DNA from: Balneolaceae bacterium
GTDB lineage: Bacteria > Bacteroidota > Rhodothermia > Balneolales > Balneolaceae
Assembly (NCBI GenBank): GCA_021767245.1
Contig: JAASTO010000013.1
Span: forward strand, 1-25,283
Length of the DNA: 25,283 nt
Reading direction: 5' to 3'
Numbering within the stretch: position 1 is the first letter of the stretch; every line of letters starts with the position of its first letter. Under the pieces are notes generated by a model that worked only from the letters and a program-made list of their open reading frames with translations, did not search any database and was not told where the DNA came from. Position numbers and translations under genes: made by a program. Below, piece by piece: positions 1-8,800 of this stretch.

Positions 1-19
1 ATCTGATCTGCCATTCTTT

Positions 20-502
20 TTAATACATTTTAAGCAAGACAGTGCATTGCGCAATGATCCCTTCTTCCCTGCCTGCAAACCCCATTTTTTCTGATGTGGT
101 TGCCTTAATTGAGATATTACCGACCTCTGTTTCAATGATCTTCGAGACCTGTTCCCTCATACTGTTAATATAGGGCTGAAGTTTCGGCCTTTCAGCTATC
201 ACCGTTGCATCCATGTTCCCGATCACATACCCTTTTTCTTTTACCAGTCTATAACAATGTTTGAGCAGCTCAACACTGTCGGCTCCTTCATACTTAGGGT
301 CGTCATCAGGAAAATGAGATCCAATATCCCCTAAAGCCAATGCTCCCAAAATGGCATCCGTGATTGCATGTAACAGAACATCGGCATCGGAATGCCCCAA
401 AAGCCCCTTTTCAAAAGGGATCTCAATCCCTCCCAATACTAATTTTCTGTCTTCAGAAAATTTATGGACATCATATCCATAGCCAATTCGGATATTATTC
501 AT
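20..502 (-). CDS. ispF: 2-C-methyl-D-erythritol 2,4-cyclodiphosphate synthase
   Basis: IspF cyclises CDP-methylerythritol 2-phosphate to MEcPP in the cytosolic non-mevalonate isoprenoid pathway. The 160-residue product has the usual family length. It shows the metal-site motif DVH (D11, H13) and GHSDADVLLHAITDA (residues 36-50) with H45 as the third metal ligand. The C-terminal ATTSEKMGFAGREEGI segment, which lines the nucleotide pocket in the family, is also present. The ATG is 2 nt past the ispD stop, and a purine-rich GGAGGGG that overlaps the last ispD codons can serve as ribosome site, so the two are probably translationally coupled. It is the last gene of a queA-ispD-ispF unit as far as the window shows; the 19 bases beyond the stop hold nothing recognisable. 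Assignment is very secure. Confidence 0.97.
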   Translation of the reverse strand: MNNIRIGYGYDVHKFSEDRKLVLGGIEIPFEKGLLGHSDADVLLHAITDAILGALALGDIGSHFPDDDPKYEGADSVELLKHCYRLVKEKGYVIGNMDATVIAERPKLQPYINSMREQVSKIIETEVGNISIKATTSEKMGFAGREEGIIAQCTVLLKMY

Positions 503-504
503 AA

Positions 505-1191
505 TTACCCCTCCACCTTTAGTTCAGCAAGTTTAAGGTCGATGGGGTAGGTGATCTTAAAATTTTCATAACTGCTTTTAACCACATGAACCTTTATACC
601 AAGATTCTCAACTAATGAACTGTCATCAGTTCCTGTAAAGCCTGCGTTTTTTGCATGATCATAAGCATCAAACAAAATTTGTCTTTTGAAAATCTGTGGA
701 GTCTGAATTTGCCAAAAAGAAGATCGATCAGGCGTGGACTCTACGAGTTGCTCATCATTAAGCACTTTTACAGTATCCTTAACGGGAATACCCGGAATAG
801 CCGCACCATATTTCATCGCTTTACTAATACACTCCTCTACCACGTTCTTTTCAATAAAAGGTCTTACAGCGTCATGAATGGCAACAAGGTCACACCTCTT
901 ATCTACAAATTTCAGAGCGTTGCTGATGGAATCCTGCCTCTCATCACCACCTTCAACGACTGAAATATCTACATCAGATCGATCATGATCTGAGACCAGG
1001 CTTTTTACCCGATCTATATTCTGAGCTGAGGCTACGATCAACAATTGCCCCAACTCAGGTATATCAATGAACTTGTCAATGGTATGCTGTAAAATCGTTC
1101 TGCCACCTAACTCAATAAATGGCTTAGGGGTTTTCATCCCCAGGCGCACACCCGAGCCTGCCGCCGGTATTATGAGCGACAGCCTGATCAT
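505..1191 (-). CDS. ispD: 2-C-methyl-D-erythritol 4-phosphate cytidylyltransferase
   Basis: IspD transfers CMP from CTP to MEP, two steps before IspF in the same pathway (IspE is not in this window). The 228-residue protein opens with the nucleotidyltransferase signature PAAGSGVRLGMKTPKPF (residues 9-25); R16 and K23 match the CTP-phosphate-contacting Arg and Lys by position. IHDAVRPF and the later PVKDTVK and TPQIF segments are also typical of the family. The stop of the upstream gene queA is directly adjacent (no intergenic base), so this is a tight operon. No separate promoter or Shine-Dalgarno is obvious inside the queA 3' end. Confidence 0.97.
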   Translation of the reverse strand: MIRLSLIIPAAGSGVRLGMKTPKPFIELGGRTILQHTIDKFIDIPELGQLLIVASAQNIDRVKSLVSDHDRSDVDISVVEGGDERQDSISNALKFVDKRCDLVAIHDAVRPFIEKNVVEECISKAMKYGAAIPGIPVKDTVKVLNDEQLVESTPDRSSFWQIQTPQIFKRQILFDAYDHAKNAGFTGTDDSSLVENLGIKVHVVKSSYENFKITYPIDLKLAELKVEG

Positions 1192-2247
1192 TTACAGGAT
1201 CAGCATAGCGTCACCGAACGCAAACATTCGGTAGTTCTCTTTCTTAGCCTCTTCGTAAGCCTCCATCAGAAAATCGTAGCCCGCGAAGGCCGCTGCCAGC
1301 ATTAACCGCGTGGATTCCGGCTGATGAAAGTTGATAATCAAGCCTTCTGTGATCTTAAAGTTATAAGGTGGATAGATAAATTTATCCGTCCAACCGGTTC
1401 CCGGTTTAGACATTCCGCTCGCCATCACGCTTGTTTCGATCGTTCTACAAGAGCTTGAACCGATCGCGATCACACGATTCTTTTTCTTTTTAAGCGTCTC
1501 GTTGATCTTATCGGATGTTTCTTTGGATATAAAATAGTTGTCGGAATCCATTCTGTGCTTGGTAAGATCCTCAACCTCTACATTGCGGAAAATACCCCAA
1601 CCGATGTGCAAGGTGGTTGGCAGGAATTCCACCCCTTTCTTTTTGATCTTATCAACCAGCTCCGGGGTAAAGTGCATGCCGGCAGCAGGGGCTGCAACAG
1701 CTCCGCGCTCTGTAGCAAAAATGGTTTGATATCTTTCCTTATCTGCTTCTACAGGCTCTCTCTCGATATACGGAGGAAGCGGCATCTTGCCAAGTTCATC
1801 CAGCCGATCATACAGCTCCTGATTTGGCCCTTCGTATAAGAAACGTATGGTTCTACCACGAGAAGTGGTGTTATCTACCACTTCGGCCATCAATTCTTCG
1901 TCTTCCTCACCGAAATAAAGTTTATTACCGATACGGATCTTACGCGCCGGCTCAACCAGAACATCCCAAAGCATATTTTCCGGCATTAATTCTCTTAAAA
2001 GAAAAACCTCTATATCTGCTTCTGTCTTTTCCTTTTTACCGTGCAGCCTGGCCGGAAATACCTTGGTATTGTTATACACCATCACATCATCTTTATTGAT
2101 GTATTTATGGATCTCCGAGAAGGTAGTATGTTCTATGGTTTTTTCCTCTCTGTTCAGAACCATCAGTCGGGCTGAGTCTCTTTTCTCAAGTGGTTCTTCG
2201 GGAATATTTAAATCGTCAATCTCAAATTTAAAATCGGTGAGCTTCAT
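1192..2247 (-). CDS. queA: S-adenosylmethionine:tRNA ribosyltransferase-isomerase
   Basis: QueA moves the ribosyl part of SAM onto preQ1 at tRNA position 34 to form epoxyqueuosine. The 351-residue length fits the family. Recognisable segments are the N-terminal RDSARLMVLNRE (about residues 23-34), YNNTKVFPARLHGKK, the GAVAAPAAGMHFTPEL block (about residues 179-195), and the C-terminal NFHQPESTRLMLAAAFAG. It is the first gene of the minus-strand queA-ispD-ispF unit. A TAACTTTG box (TAnnTTTG type) lies about 30 nt upstream of the ATG on the coding strand and is the likely promoter. The divergent neighbour on the plus strand starts 170 nt away. Other queuosine genes are not present here. Confidence 0.97.
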   Translation of the reverse strand: MKLTDFKFEIDDLNIPEEPLEKRDSARLMVLNREEKTIEHTTFSEIHKYINKDDVMVYNNTKVFPARLHGKKEKTEADIEVFLLRELMPENMLWDVLVEPARKIRIGNKLYFGEEDEELMAEVVDNTTSRGRTIRFLYEGPNQELYDRLDELGKMPLPPYIEREPVEADKERYQTIFATERGAVAAPAAGMHFTPELVDKIKKKGVEFLPTTLHIGWGIFRNVEVEDLTKHRMDSDNYFISKETSDKINETLKKKKNRVIAIGSSSCRTIETSVMASGMSKPGTGWTDKFIYPPYNFKITEGLIINFHQPESTRLMLAAAFAGYDFLMEAYEEAKKENYRMFAFGDAMLIL

Positions 2248-2277
2248 CTAGATTTTTATCTGTTTTCAGTACTGTTG

Positions 2278-2285
2278 CAAAGTTA
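2278..2285 (-). promoter_or_regulatory. TAnnTTTG -7 box upstream of queA
   Basis: On the minus strand this reads TAACTTTG, an exact match to the Bacteroidota -7 consensus TAnnTTTG. It sits about 30 nt before the queA ATG, which would give a leader of roughly 25 nt. No clear TTTG was found at the -33 distance, so the match rests on the -7 element and its position alone. Confidence 0.5.
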
Positions 2286-2401
2286 GATAAGATATGCTTT
2301 TTTTCAGGCGATTTCAATTCGTGACCTTTTACGGGAATGTTTATTATTAAAACCCAATTCGTTATACTTATACAATAAACATCTGCTCTAACGTTGATCA
2401 T

Positions 2402-2409
2402 TAAATTTG
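2402..2409 (+). promoter_or_regulatory. possible TAnnTTTG box before the small exported protein gene
   Basis: TAAATTTG matches the -7 consensus, but it ends only 8 nt before the ATG at 2418. A start site about 7 nt downstream would leave an almost leaderless message. The match could be chance in A/T-rich DNA; no other promoter is obvious between 2248 and 2417. Confidence 0.25.
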
Positions 2410-2417
2410 TGAGCATT

Positions 2418-2945
2418 ATGAAGAAATTATTATTGGCATCCTTTGTTTTTGGAATACTATTCAGCACCCAATTGTCGGCACAATTGCGACAGGATCTTTC
2501 GCGGTCTTATGAGTTTTCAGGGCCGATCATCAACTCGAAAGCCCCTACTGTTCAGACCTGGCTGAACAACTTTTTTCAGAACAAAGTGAGTATGAGCCAC
2601 TCTTACTCTATGAATTTTGGATCAGTAGGCGGCAGTTATCAGAACGTGAACTCTTACACCAATACTGTTAACATCATGTTCTCTGACAACCTCTCCGGCC
2701 GGGTTGATGTTTCATTTTTACACTCCCCGTTTGGCGGATCAGACCTTGTGAATACCAACAATAATTTAAACGGAGAGATCCTGATCCGAAATGCGGAACT
2801 CAATTATAAGATCAGTGATAACGCGCACGTCAGATTTCAATATCAGCAACTTCCACGAGGATACGGTTATTTCAATAGCGGGTACGGAATGTTCAATAGA
2901 GGTTTCGGCATATATGGCTACGACCGTTATAATCCATGGTATTAG
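2418..2945 (+). CDS. small exported protein, Gly/Tyr/Phe-rich C terminus, function unknown
   Basis: I do not recognise a family. Starting at ATG 2418 the product has 175 residues and begins with a clear Sec signal peptide (MKKLLLASF, hydrophobic core, likely cleavage after SA at residue 21). Residues about 57-145 alternate polar and hydrophobic residues as beta strands do (for example VNIMFSDNLSGRVDVSFLHS, ELNYKISDNAHVRFQYQ). The last 28 residues are rich in Gly, Tyr and Phe and the chain ends in WY; a terminal aromatic residue is common in outer-membrane beta proteins. A periplasmic or outer-membrane location is inferred. The frame could be extended to TTG 2394, but that puts extra residues before an otherwise perfect signal peptide. 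It is followed 14 nt later by the LytR_C gene and may head that operon. Confidence 0.75.
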   Translation: MKKLLLASFVFGILFSTQLSAQLRQDLSRSYEFSGPIINSKAPTVQTWLNNFFQNKVSMSHSYSMNFGSVGGSYQNVNSYTNTVNIMFSDNLSGRVDVSFLHSPFGGSDLVNTNNNLNGEILIRNAELNYKISDNAHVRFQYQQLPRGYGYFNSGYGMFNRGFGIYGYDRYNPWY

Positions 2946-2959
2946 TACTGCTCTAATTA

Positions 2960-3424
2960 ATGGCTGAAACAGACGAGAAGCGAACAAACGGACCTAACGA
3001 CCTTTATCTGAATGCTGCAATAGGATTTCTAAGCATCCTGCTGTTGGTATTGGTAATTTCCTTATTTTCACGGATCATTTATCCACGGATCTTTAATGAA
3101 AGGTCGGAAGCGGACGCCGAACTCATTAGTGAGATCATTCAGATGGAAGTTTTGAATGGCTGTGGTGTTCCCGGTATCGCCAATGCTTACACCAGTTTAT
3201 TACGTTCAAATGGTTTCGATGTGGTTGAAACCGGAAATTTTGAGACCTTCGACTTACAGGAAACGATCGTGATTTCGAGAAGCGGTGTAATGGATAATGC
3301 CTATCGCGTTGCTAACGCCCTGGGGATCTCAGAGGAAAATGTAATCAGAGAATCGTCTCCTGATTTCTACCTGGATGTAACCGTTGTAATTGGCCACGAC
3401 TACGAAAAATTAAATACCGAATAA
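2960..3424 (+). CDS. membrane-anchored LytR C-terminal domain protein
   Basis: This 154-residue protein has a charged N-terminal tail, one transmembrane helix (about residues 18-40) and an extracytoplasmic part that opens with MEVLNGCGVPGIANAYTSLL (residues 62-81). The VLNGxGxxGxA pattern is typical of the LytR_C domain (cell-envelope attenuator C-terminal domain), which here is found without the LCP catalytic domain. The stop is 6 nt before rsfS, and this domain commonly neighbours rsfS in related genomes (recalled, not checked). The role is unknown; a link to envelope or wall assembly is inferred from the domain name only. Confidence 0.8.
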   Translation: MAETDEKRTNGPNDLYLNAAIGFLSILLLVLVISLFSRIIYPRIFNERSEADAELISEIIQMEVLNGCGVPGIANAYTSLLRSNGFDVVETGNFETFDLQETIVISRSGVMDNAYRVANALGISEENVIRESSPDFYLDVTVVIGHDYEKLNTE

Positions 3425-3430
3425 ATCTAT

Positions 3431-3850
3431 ATGACAGATATCAAACAACAAAGTAAACAACAATTTGAAAACGCTTATACGGATGAGGTTCCTGATTCAC
3501 AGGAGATGGTTGAGATCATCACAGAAGCCTTACTGAGCCGTAAAGGGAAAGACATTACTCTGCTCGATGTTTCTGAACTCACCACACTGACCGATTATTT
3601 TGTAGTTTGCCATGGTACCTCAGACGTGCAGATCAAAGCGTTAGCTGATGCCGTCGAAGAGGATATGCGTGAAAAAACAGGTGAAAAAGCCTGGAAAAAA
3701 GAAGGGCTGCAAGGGCGTTCGTGGGTGATCCTGGATTTTGTGAATATTGTGGTCCACATTATGAGTAAAGAGAAGAGAGATTTTTATGGTATTGAGCGCA
3801 TGTGGAATGACGCCAAAGTAACGCACATCAAAGATACCGACGAGCAATAA
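3431..3850 (+). CDS. rsfS: ribosome silencing factor RsfS (Iojap family)
   Basis: RsfS binds ribosomal protein L14 on the large subunit and blocks subunit joining when nutrients are short. The 139-residue product contains the family core: KGKDITLLDVSELTTLTDYFVV (about residues 38-59), CHGTSDVQIKALADAVEE, the EGLQGRSWVILDFVNIVVHIM stretch (91-111) and FYGIERMWNDA (118-128). About 24 Gln-rich residues precede the core, a modest N-terminal extension. The gene sits 6 nt after the LytR_C gene and its stop is 1 nt before the TTG start of the next gene, so it belongs to one transcription unit. Confidence 0.95.
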   Translation: MTDIKQQSKQQFENAYTDEVPDSQEMVEIITEALLSRKGKDITLLDVSELTTLTDYFVVCHGTSDVQIKALADAVEEDMREKTGEKAWKKEGLQGRSWVILDFVNIVVHIMSKEKRDFYGIERMWNDAKVTHIKDTDEQ

Positions 3851-3851
3851 T

Positions 3852-4835
3852 TTGAATTCCGGCAAGCCTAACATACTGATCACTGAACCCATCCCAGCTA
3901 AAGTGATCGATCATTTAAGAGACTTTGCCAACGTCACGGTTGGCGAAAAAGGGTACTTCCAGTCTGAGGAAAACCTGATCAATGAGATACAACCCTATGA
4001 CGCTCTCCTTTGTATGTTATCGGTACCGGTGACTGAGGCTGTGATGAAGGCCGGTTCAAACCTGAAGATTGTGGCTAACTTTGCCGTCGGGTACGATAAT
4101 ATTGATGTTGAGACAGCCGGCTCTTTAGGAATTCGTGTTGCCAATACTCCGGATGTGCTTACCGAGGCTTGTGGTGATTATGCCATGGGACTGTTGCTCG
4201 CCCTATCACGAAAACTAAAGGAAGCTGAACAATACCTCAGGGACGGAAATTTCAAAGGATGGGAGCCGCTCGGTTTTCTGGGTATGGAATTGCGCGATAG
4301 AAATTTGGGGATCATTGGCATGGGGCGGATCGGGCAAGCCTTTGCTCATCGTGCCAGGGCCTTTGGAATGAATATCTTATATCACAATAGAAGCAAATTA
4401 GACCCTGACTCAGAAAAAGCACTGGATGCTACTTATATAGAAGATTCCGGTGAACTCGCTGAAAAGAGTGACGTGGTCAGCCTTAATTGCCCTTTAACGG
4501 ATAACACCCATCATCTTGTGGATTCCGATTTCCTAAACCGCATGCCGGATCACGCTTTATTGATCAATATTTCAAGAGGTGCCGTTATTGATGAAGAGGC
4601 ACTTGCAGAGGCATTGCACAAAAAGGTCATTGCCGGAGCCGCACTGGATGTTTTTGAGAAAGAACCGGAAGTCCACCCAAAATTACTGACGGCTCCAAAC
4701 ACCTTACTCCTTCCTCATATTGCCAGTGCCACTCATCGCACCCGCCAAGATATTGGTATGCTGGCGGCCGATGCCATCATTTCTGTATTGAATGGCAAAG
4801 ATGACCGTGAGATCCCTAACTTGATTACACCTTAA
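3852..4835 (+). CDS. D-2-hydroxyacid dehydrogenase (glyoxylate/hydroxypyruvate reductase type)
   Basis: NAD(P)H-dependent reduction of glyoxylate or hydroxypyruvate to the D-hydroxyacid is the likely reaction. The 327 residues show the Rossmann motif IIGMGRIGQAF (G156-x-G158-x-x-G161) and the catalytic triad of the family: R242 in INISRGAVIDEEAL, E271 in DVFEKEP, and H289 in LLLPHIASATH. After the second Rossmann strand the sequence is YHNRSK rather than an Asp-containing turn, which favours NADPH (inference). TTG at 3852 is the only sensible start: it is 1 nt past the rsfS stop, and the next in-frame Met lies about 55 residues in, inside the fold. Exact substrate cannot be read from sequence. 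Confidence 0.9.
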   Translation: MNSGKPNILITEPIPAKVIDHLRDFANVTVGEKGYFQSEENLINEIQPYDALLCMLSVPVTEAVMKAGSNLKIVANFAVGYDNIDVETAGSLGIRVANTPDVLTEACGDYAMGLLLALSRKLKEAEQYLRDGNFKGWEPLGFLGMELRDRNLGIIGMGRIGQAFAHRARAFGMNILYHNRSKLDPDSEKALDATYIEDSGELAEKSDVVSLNCPLTDNTHHLVDSDFLNRMPDHALLINISRGAVIDEEALAEALHKKVIAGAALDVFEKEPEVHPKLLTAPNTLLLPHIASATHRTRQDIGMLAADAIISVLNGKDDREIPNLITP

Positions 4836-4854
4836 TTTACGCTCATATTGATTT

Positions 4855-7800
4855 ATGGGCATCAAGCGATTCACATATTCACCGGCTCAAAAGGTAAAGA
4901 TCCTGTCAATACTGCTGATCCTTACCACGATAGCATATGGACTGTTTGAGTTTTGGGCGCAACCAGAAACTGACCGTGAAACTAACGACAGGCTGACCCG
5001 GCAATCCATTGAGGAAGTCGCAAACAACTTCAATGCCTTTGAAAATCAATTCAAAGCCGAAAGTCAAGAGTTTACTCAAAAAGTTGTCAATGCACTAAGC
5101 ACTTCAAGCCTTACAGAACTTTTTGCAGGGTTTGAGGAAGATGATCCTTTTTGGGGCATTTCTGTTTTCAGGGATACCACCCTGGTTGCGTGGACTGAGT
5201 TTGGCGCTGAGGAATTCTCTTCAGTTTTCGCCCAGAATTCAACCTTTCCCCATGTACGCTTAAACCGGGACAATAATGTGACGTACCTGGAATATTTTAA
5301 CAGAATTCCAATAACTGAACAGGATACTGTAATCCGCTACCACCTTATCACAAGAAGTAAGATCCAGCAATCAAACTTGTTATCTATTGGCAACAGTTCT
5401 GAACTTGATCCTTACGATCTTTTTGGACCTAAAAACGGTTACCCTGTTCGCATTAATTTTTTTGAATCCCCTCCTTCAAACATCAGCTTCAGTCAGCCCC
5501 TTATACTGGCTAATTCTGATTCCGTTGGATTGGCGTACACCCTCCCCAACGACGGCACCACATTCGCGGCCGATCAGGATCAAGGACATTTTTTATACAG
5601 GGTGGGTTTCTGGACCCTGATCATTTTGTTGACCGCGTTATTCCTTACAGCAATTTCTGAAAATCTCAGTTTCTGGCGCTCTTTCTTTCTTAAGCTGTTA
5701 GCCGTGGTTATTGCCTGGTTATTTTTCATCAATATAGATGTAGAAGCCAGCTGGGTAGAGTTACTAACCCGATCTCCCGGCCTGGAAAGTGAAAGTATCA
5801 TAAGGCTATTTCAGTATTCCATACACTCCATCTTTCTGTTACTGTTATCTGTAGTCACCTTTAAGGCCTTAGCCATAGGCTCAACAGAAGTACACCTTTC
5901 TTCTTCAATCCTGCACATTTTTACCGGTATTCTAACCGGTTTGATCACCGTTATTCTACTTGCCTTCAGTTATAACGAAGTTTATGAGGTCATTCTGTTC
6001 ACAAATATTCCTGTGTTAGACCTTGAGGTATTCCCGGAAGTCTCAACCATGATCTTTTACCTGGCCACCGGGTTACTTGGCTTTTCATCCATCATACTTA
6101 CGGGTTTAATGGGTTGGTTTGTCTTCAGGTTAAATTCAACACGACTGCCCCTTGTTTTACTATCACTTGCAGCCGGGTATGCAGCTGGTATTTTGATAAT
6201 TTCATTCTATCCATTTTTTATTCTGGATGAACAAGCCCTGATCATTATTCTGGTTTTTATTTTAGGAACGGTTCTCGCCTTCCTTTATCACGCCTCAAAA
6301 GAACCGCTTTTACTGATCCGATCATCCCATCTCAGACTTTATCTTCTCATAAGTTTTATTGTGGTTGGAGTTAGCTACATAGCCGTTTACCGGGGTTATG
6401 CAGAGAGATTGATCCGAGAAATGGAAACGGCCGCTGAACAATTTATTACTGAAGAAGCTACAGAGGCTGAGCGCATTGCCAGCACTTTACTTATAGACCT
6501 TCAACAACAGCTTGCCACACTGGATGCCGAAGACCTGCGAACCGATCAACCGCTGGTCGATAATATATTCAGGCAAAATACCGAAAATCTTATTCAGGAT
6601 GACTGGGAGACATTTTCCATTTCAACACAACTGATCAATAATGCTGGGGAGATCATCAGTGATTATTCTTCAGACTTGAATTCACCTGCCTGGACCCGGG
6701 CATTCAATATGTTCTCACTTATTGTTCCTTTTGAAGCAGAACAGATCCGGTTTGAAAATTTGAGACCTATTATCCGGGAAACACCCCTCAATGAAGTCGC
6801 TTCACAGTATTCCTCCTTCCGTAGAGCCTGGATACCTATTTACGATACCGATAGCACCGAAACCCGTATTGGATGGATCTTATGTTCGGTTTACAGAGAA
6901 CGTCCCCAATTTGTAAAACCATTGCGTGCGGTCATGGCTATGCAAAATAACGCAAAGTGGAGTTCTACCATAAACGTTACAGAGTACCTTAATGGAGTCA
7001 GTGCCCGTAAAAATATTCTGGGTCCTCCTCTTGAACTGCCAGGATACCTGAGTTTACCGGATGAGCTCAACAATAGGATCCGGGAGTCCAAGGTTTTGTA
7101 CAGAGATCAGATGCTGGCAGGGCAAAATATTCAGGAATACTTCATAGCCAATTCCTCCGATCAGATCATTCGTTCTGCCACTAAAAAAGCAGGCTTTAAT
7201 AATCATTTCTTCTCCATACTCAGATTCTATTTCGTCGTATTGAGTGCCGGATCGGTCATCATTGGCTTTATCTATTTAAAGAATGATTCCATATTCATTT
7301 CAGCTAACAAAAGGTTCAGGGATCGCCTGATCGATCGGTTCATACTGGCTTCTCTGGCCTGTCTGCTGGCGCTGATCATCACCACCTATTACACGGTGAA
7401 AAATCAAAATCAATCATCAGTTCAAAACGAACTTCTTTTGAAAATTGAGAACCTGACTGAAGCGATCTCCAACTCAGAACTTGAGAACAACGACCAACCC
7501 ATTCCACTATTTACACTTGCTTCAACACTGGATGCCGATGCCTCCCTTTATAGAAACAAGGTGATAGATATTTCCACAACCGGTCAGATCTATAATCAGC
7601 ATCTTTTACCGAATCTGTTACCCTGGGATGTTTATGATTCCATATATAACCGGGGGAATAGTCAGGTCACGCGGCGTTTGACCCTTGGTGATCAGGAATT
7701 ATTGATCGGCTACCAGCCCTGGCTGGATGAATCCGGTAACATTGCGGGCGTTGTTTCAATCCCAACATTCCTGGAAGCACCGATCTTCAACGAGCAACTG

Positions 7801-8745
7801 CTGACCACCACCAGCTATCTGATAGGTCTATTCGTGCTCATTTTTAGTTTCTTTATTTTAGGTGCTTCATTTATTTCCACTCAATTAACCTCTCCTCTCG
7901 AAGCTTTGAAAAAAGGATTGAAAAAGATTTCGGCTGGTGATCTCGAAACGACTCTACCTGTAAAAAGTCAGGATGAGATCGGTGCTCTGATCAACGCCTA
8001 TAACATTATGGTTTATCGCCTCAAGGATCTACAGTCCGATCTGGCTGAGGCCGAGAGAGAAGCCGCATGGAAAGAAATGGCCCAACAGGTGGCTCACGAG
8101 ATCAAAAACCCTTTGACTCCCATGAAGCTCAACCTTCAGCATCTTGAACGTCAGATCAGCCATTCAAACGGTGACCTTTCTGAGATTCAACCCAAGATCA
8201 AAGCACTGACCAACAATATCATAGAGCAAATTGAATCATTAAATAAGATCGCGTCCGATTTTTCAAAATTCGCAAAACCTGTAGAGCAGGGTTTTGAACC
8301 GGTGGAAGTGAACGAACTCGTGGCTCAAGTGGCCGATCTTTATGGAACTGAGATCGATATTCAAGTTCAAACCGAATTACACGAAAAAAACCTATTGGTT
8401 AGCGGGGTTAAGGATGAGCTTCGAAGGGTGCTCATCAATCTGGTTAAAAATGGACTTGAGGCTATGCCAAATGGAGGTCGCATCCAGTTAAGCACCCTGC
8501 ATGATACGAAACAAGGCATGGTTACGATCTCCGTAACGGATTCGGGTGAAGGCATAGCCGAAGAAAGTCGGGATAAGATCTTTGTTCCAAATTTCTCAAC
8601 CAAATCAAGTGGGACCGGATTGGGGCTGGCGATCGCCAAGAAAATAATAGCCGAACATGGCGGGCAAATTACCTTTCAAAGCACCGTAAACAAAGGCTCC
8701 ACATTTTCAATTATTCTTCCGGTAATAAATAATTCTGATAGATAA
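4855..8745 (+). CDS. very large polytopic NtrY-like sensor histidine kinase
   Basis: At 1296 residues this is much longer than ordinary NtrY (about 750). It has an N-terminal helix (about 14-33), an extracytoplasmic domain to about 245, and a block of eight helices (about 248-266, 277-294, 317-338, 352-372, 398-424, 431-453, 460-478, 493-511). A second extracytoplasmic domain (about 515-780), two helices (about 785-807 and 829-846), a third domain and a last helix (about 983-1007) follow. Then come HAMP (about 1003-1055), HisKA with VAHEIKNPLTPMKLNLQHL (H1081), and an ATPase with N-box N1195-N1199, G1 box DSGEGI (D1229) and GTGLGLAI (G1253). All catalytic motifs look intact. No response regulator is within the window, so the partner must be elsewhere. 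The gene follows the dehydrogenase by 19 nt. Confidence 0.9.
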   Translation: MGIKRFTYSPAQKVKILSILLILTTIAYGLFEFWAQPETDRETNDRLTRQSIEEVANNFNAFENQFKAESQEFTQKVVNALSTSSLTELFAGFEEDDPFWGISVFRDTTLVAWTEFGAEEFSSVFAQNSTFPHVRLNRDNNVTYLEYFNRIPITEQDTVIRYHLITRSKIQQSNLLSIGNSSELDPYDLFGPKNGYPVRINFFESPPSNISFSQPLILANSDSVGLAYTLPNDGTTFAADQDQGHFLYRVGFWTLIILLTALFLTAISENLSFWRSFFLKLLAVVIAWLFFINIDVEASWVELLTRSPGLESESIIRLFQYSIHSIFLLLLSVVTFKALAIGSTEVHLSSSILHIFTGILTGLITVILLAFSYNEVYEVILFTNIPVLDLEVFPEVSTMIFYLATGLLGFSSIILTGLMGWFVFRLNSTRLPLVLLSLAAGYAAGILIISFYPFFILDEQALIIILVFILGTVLAFLYHASKEPLLLIRSSHLRLYLLISFIVVGVSYIAVYRGYAERLIREMETAAEQFITEEATEAERIASTLLIDLQQQLATLDAEDLRTDQPLVDNIFRQNTENLIQDDWETFSISTQLINNAGEIISDYSSDLNSPAWTRAFNMFSLIVPFEAEQIRFENLRPIIRETPLNEVASQYSSFRRAWIPIYDTDSTETRIGWILCSVYRERPQFVKPLRAVMAMQNNAKWSSTINVTEYLNGVSARKNILGPPLELPGYLSLPDELNNRIRESKVLYRDQMLAGQNIQEYFIANSSDQIIRSATKKAGFNNHFFSILRFYFVVLSAGSVIIGFIYLKNDSIFISANKRFRDRLIDRFILASLACLLALIITTYYTVKNQNQSSVQNELLLKIENLTEAISNSELENNDQPIPLFTLASTLDADASLYRNKVIDISTTGQIYNQHLLPNLLPWDVYDSIYNRGNSQVTRRLTLGDQELLIGYQPWLDESGNIAGVVSIPTFLEAPIFNEQLLTTTSYLIGLFVLIFSFFILGASFISTQLTSPLEALKKGLKKISAGDLETTLPVKSQDEIGALINAYNIMVYRLKDLQSDLAEAEREAAWKEMAQQVAHEIKNPLTPMKLNLQHLERQISHSNGDLSEIQPKIKALTNNIIEQIESLNKIASDFSKFAKPVEQGFEPVEVNELVAQVADLYGTEIDIQVQTELHEKNLLVSGVKDELRRVLINLVKNGLEAMPNGGRIQLSTLHDTKQGMVTISVTDSGEGIAEESRDKIFVPNFSTKSSGTGLGLAIAKKIIAEHGGQITFQSTVNKGSTFSIILPVINNSDR

Positions 8746-8783
8746 TAACTTTGCTTTTTTGATCTCATTAGTCCTTACCTTTG
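8746..8783 (+). promoter_or_regulatory. tandem TAnnTTTG promoter boxes before the MATE gene
   Basis: TAACTTTG (8746-8753) directly follows the kinase stop, and TACCTTTG (8776-8783) lies 17 nt before the MATE ATG. The TTTG of the first box is 22 nt upstream of the TA of the second, close to the spacing between the -33 TTTG and -7 TAnnTTTG elements of Bacteroidota promoters. Transcription from the second box would give a leader of only about 10 nt. This suggests the exporter and perhaps the polyketide genes behind it are a separate unit from the kinase operon. Confidence 0.55.
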
Positions 8784-8800
8784 TGGCCTTCCGATAGATT

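Noticed and set aside
2394..2417. TTG start extending the small exported protein by 8 residues
   Set aside because: It would place extra residues before a textbook signal peptide that begins at ATG 2418.
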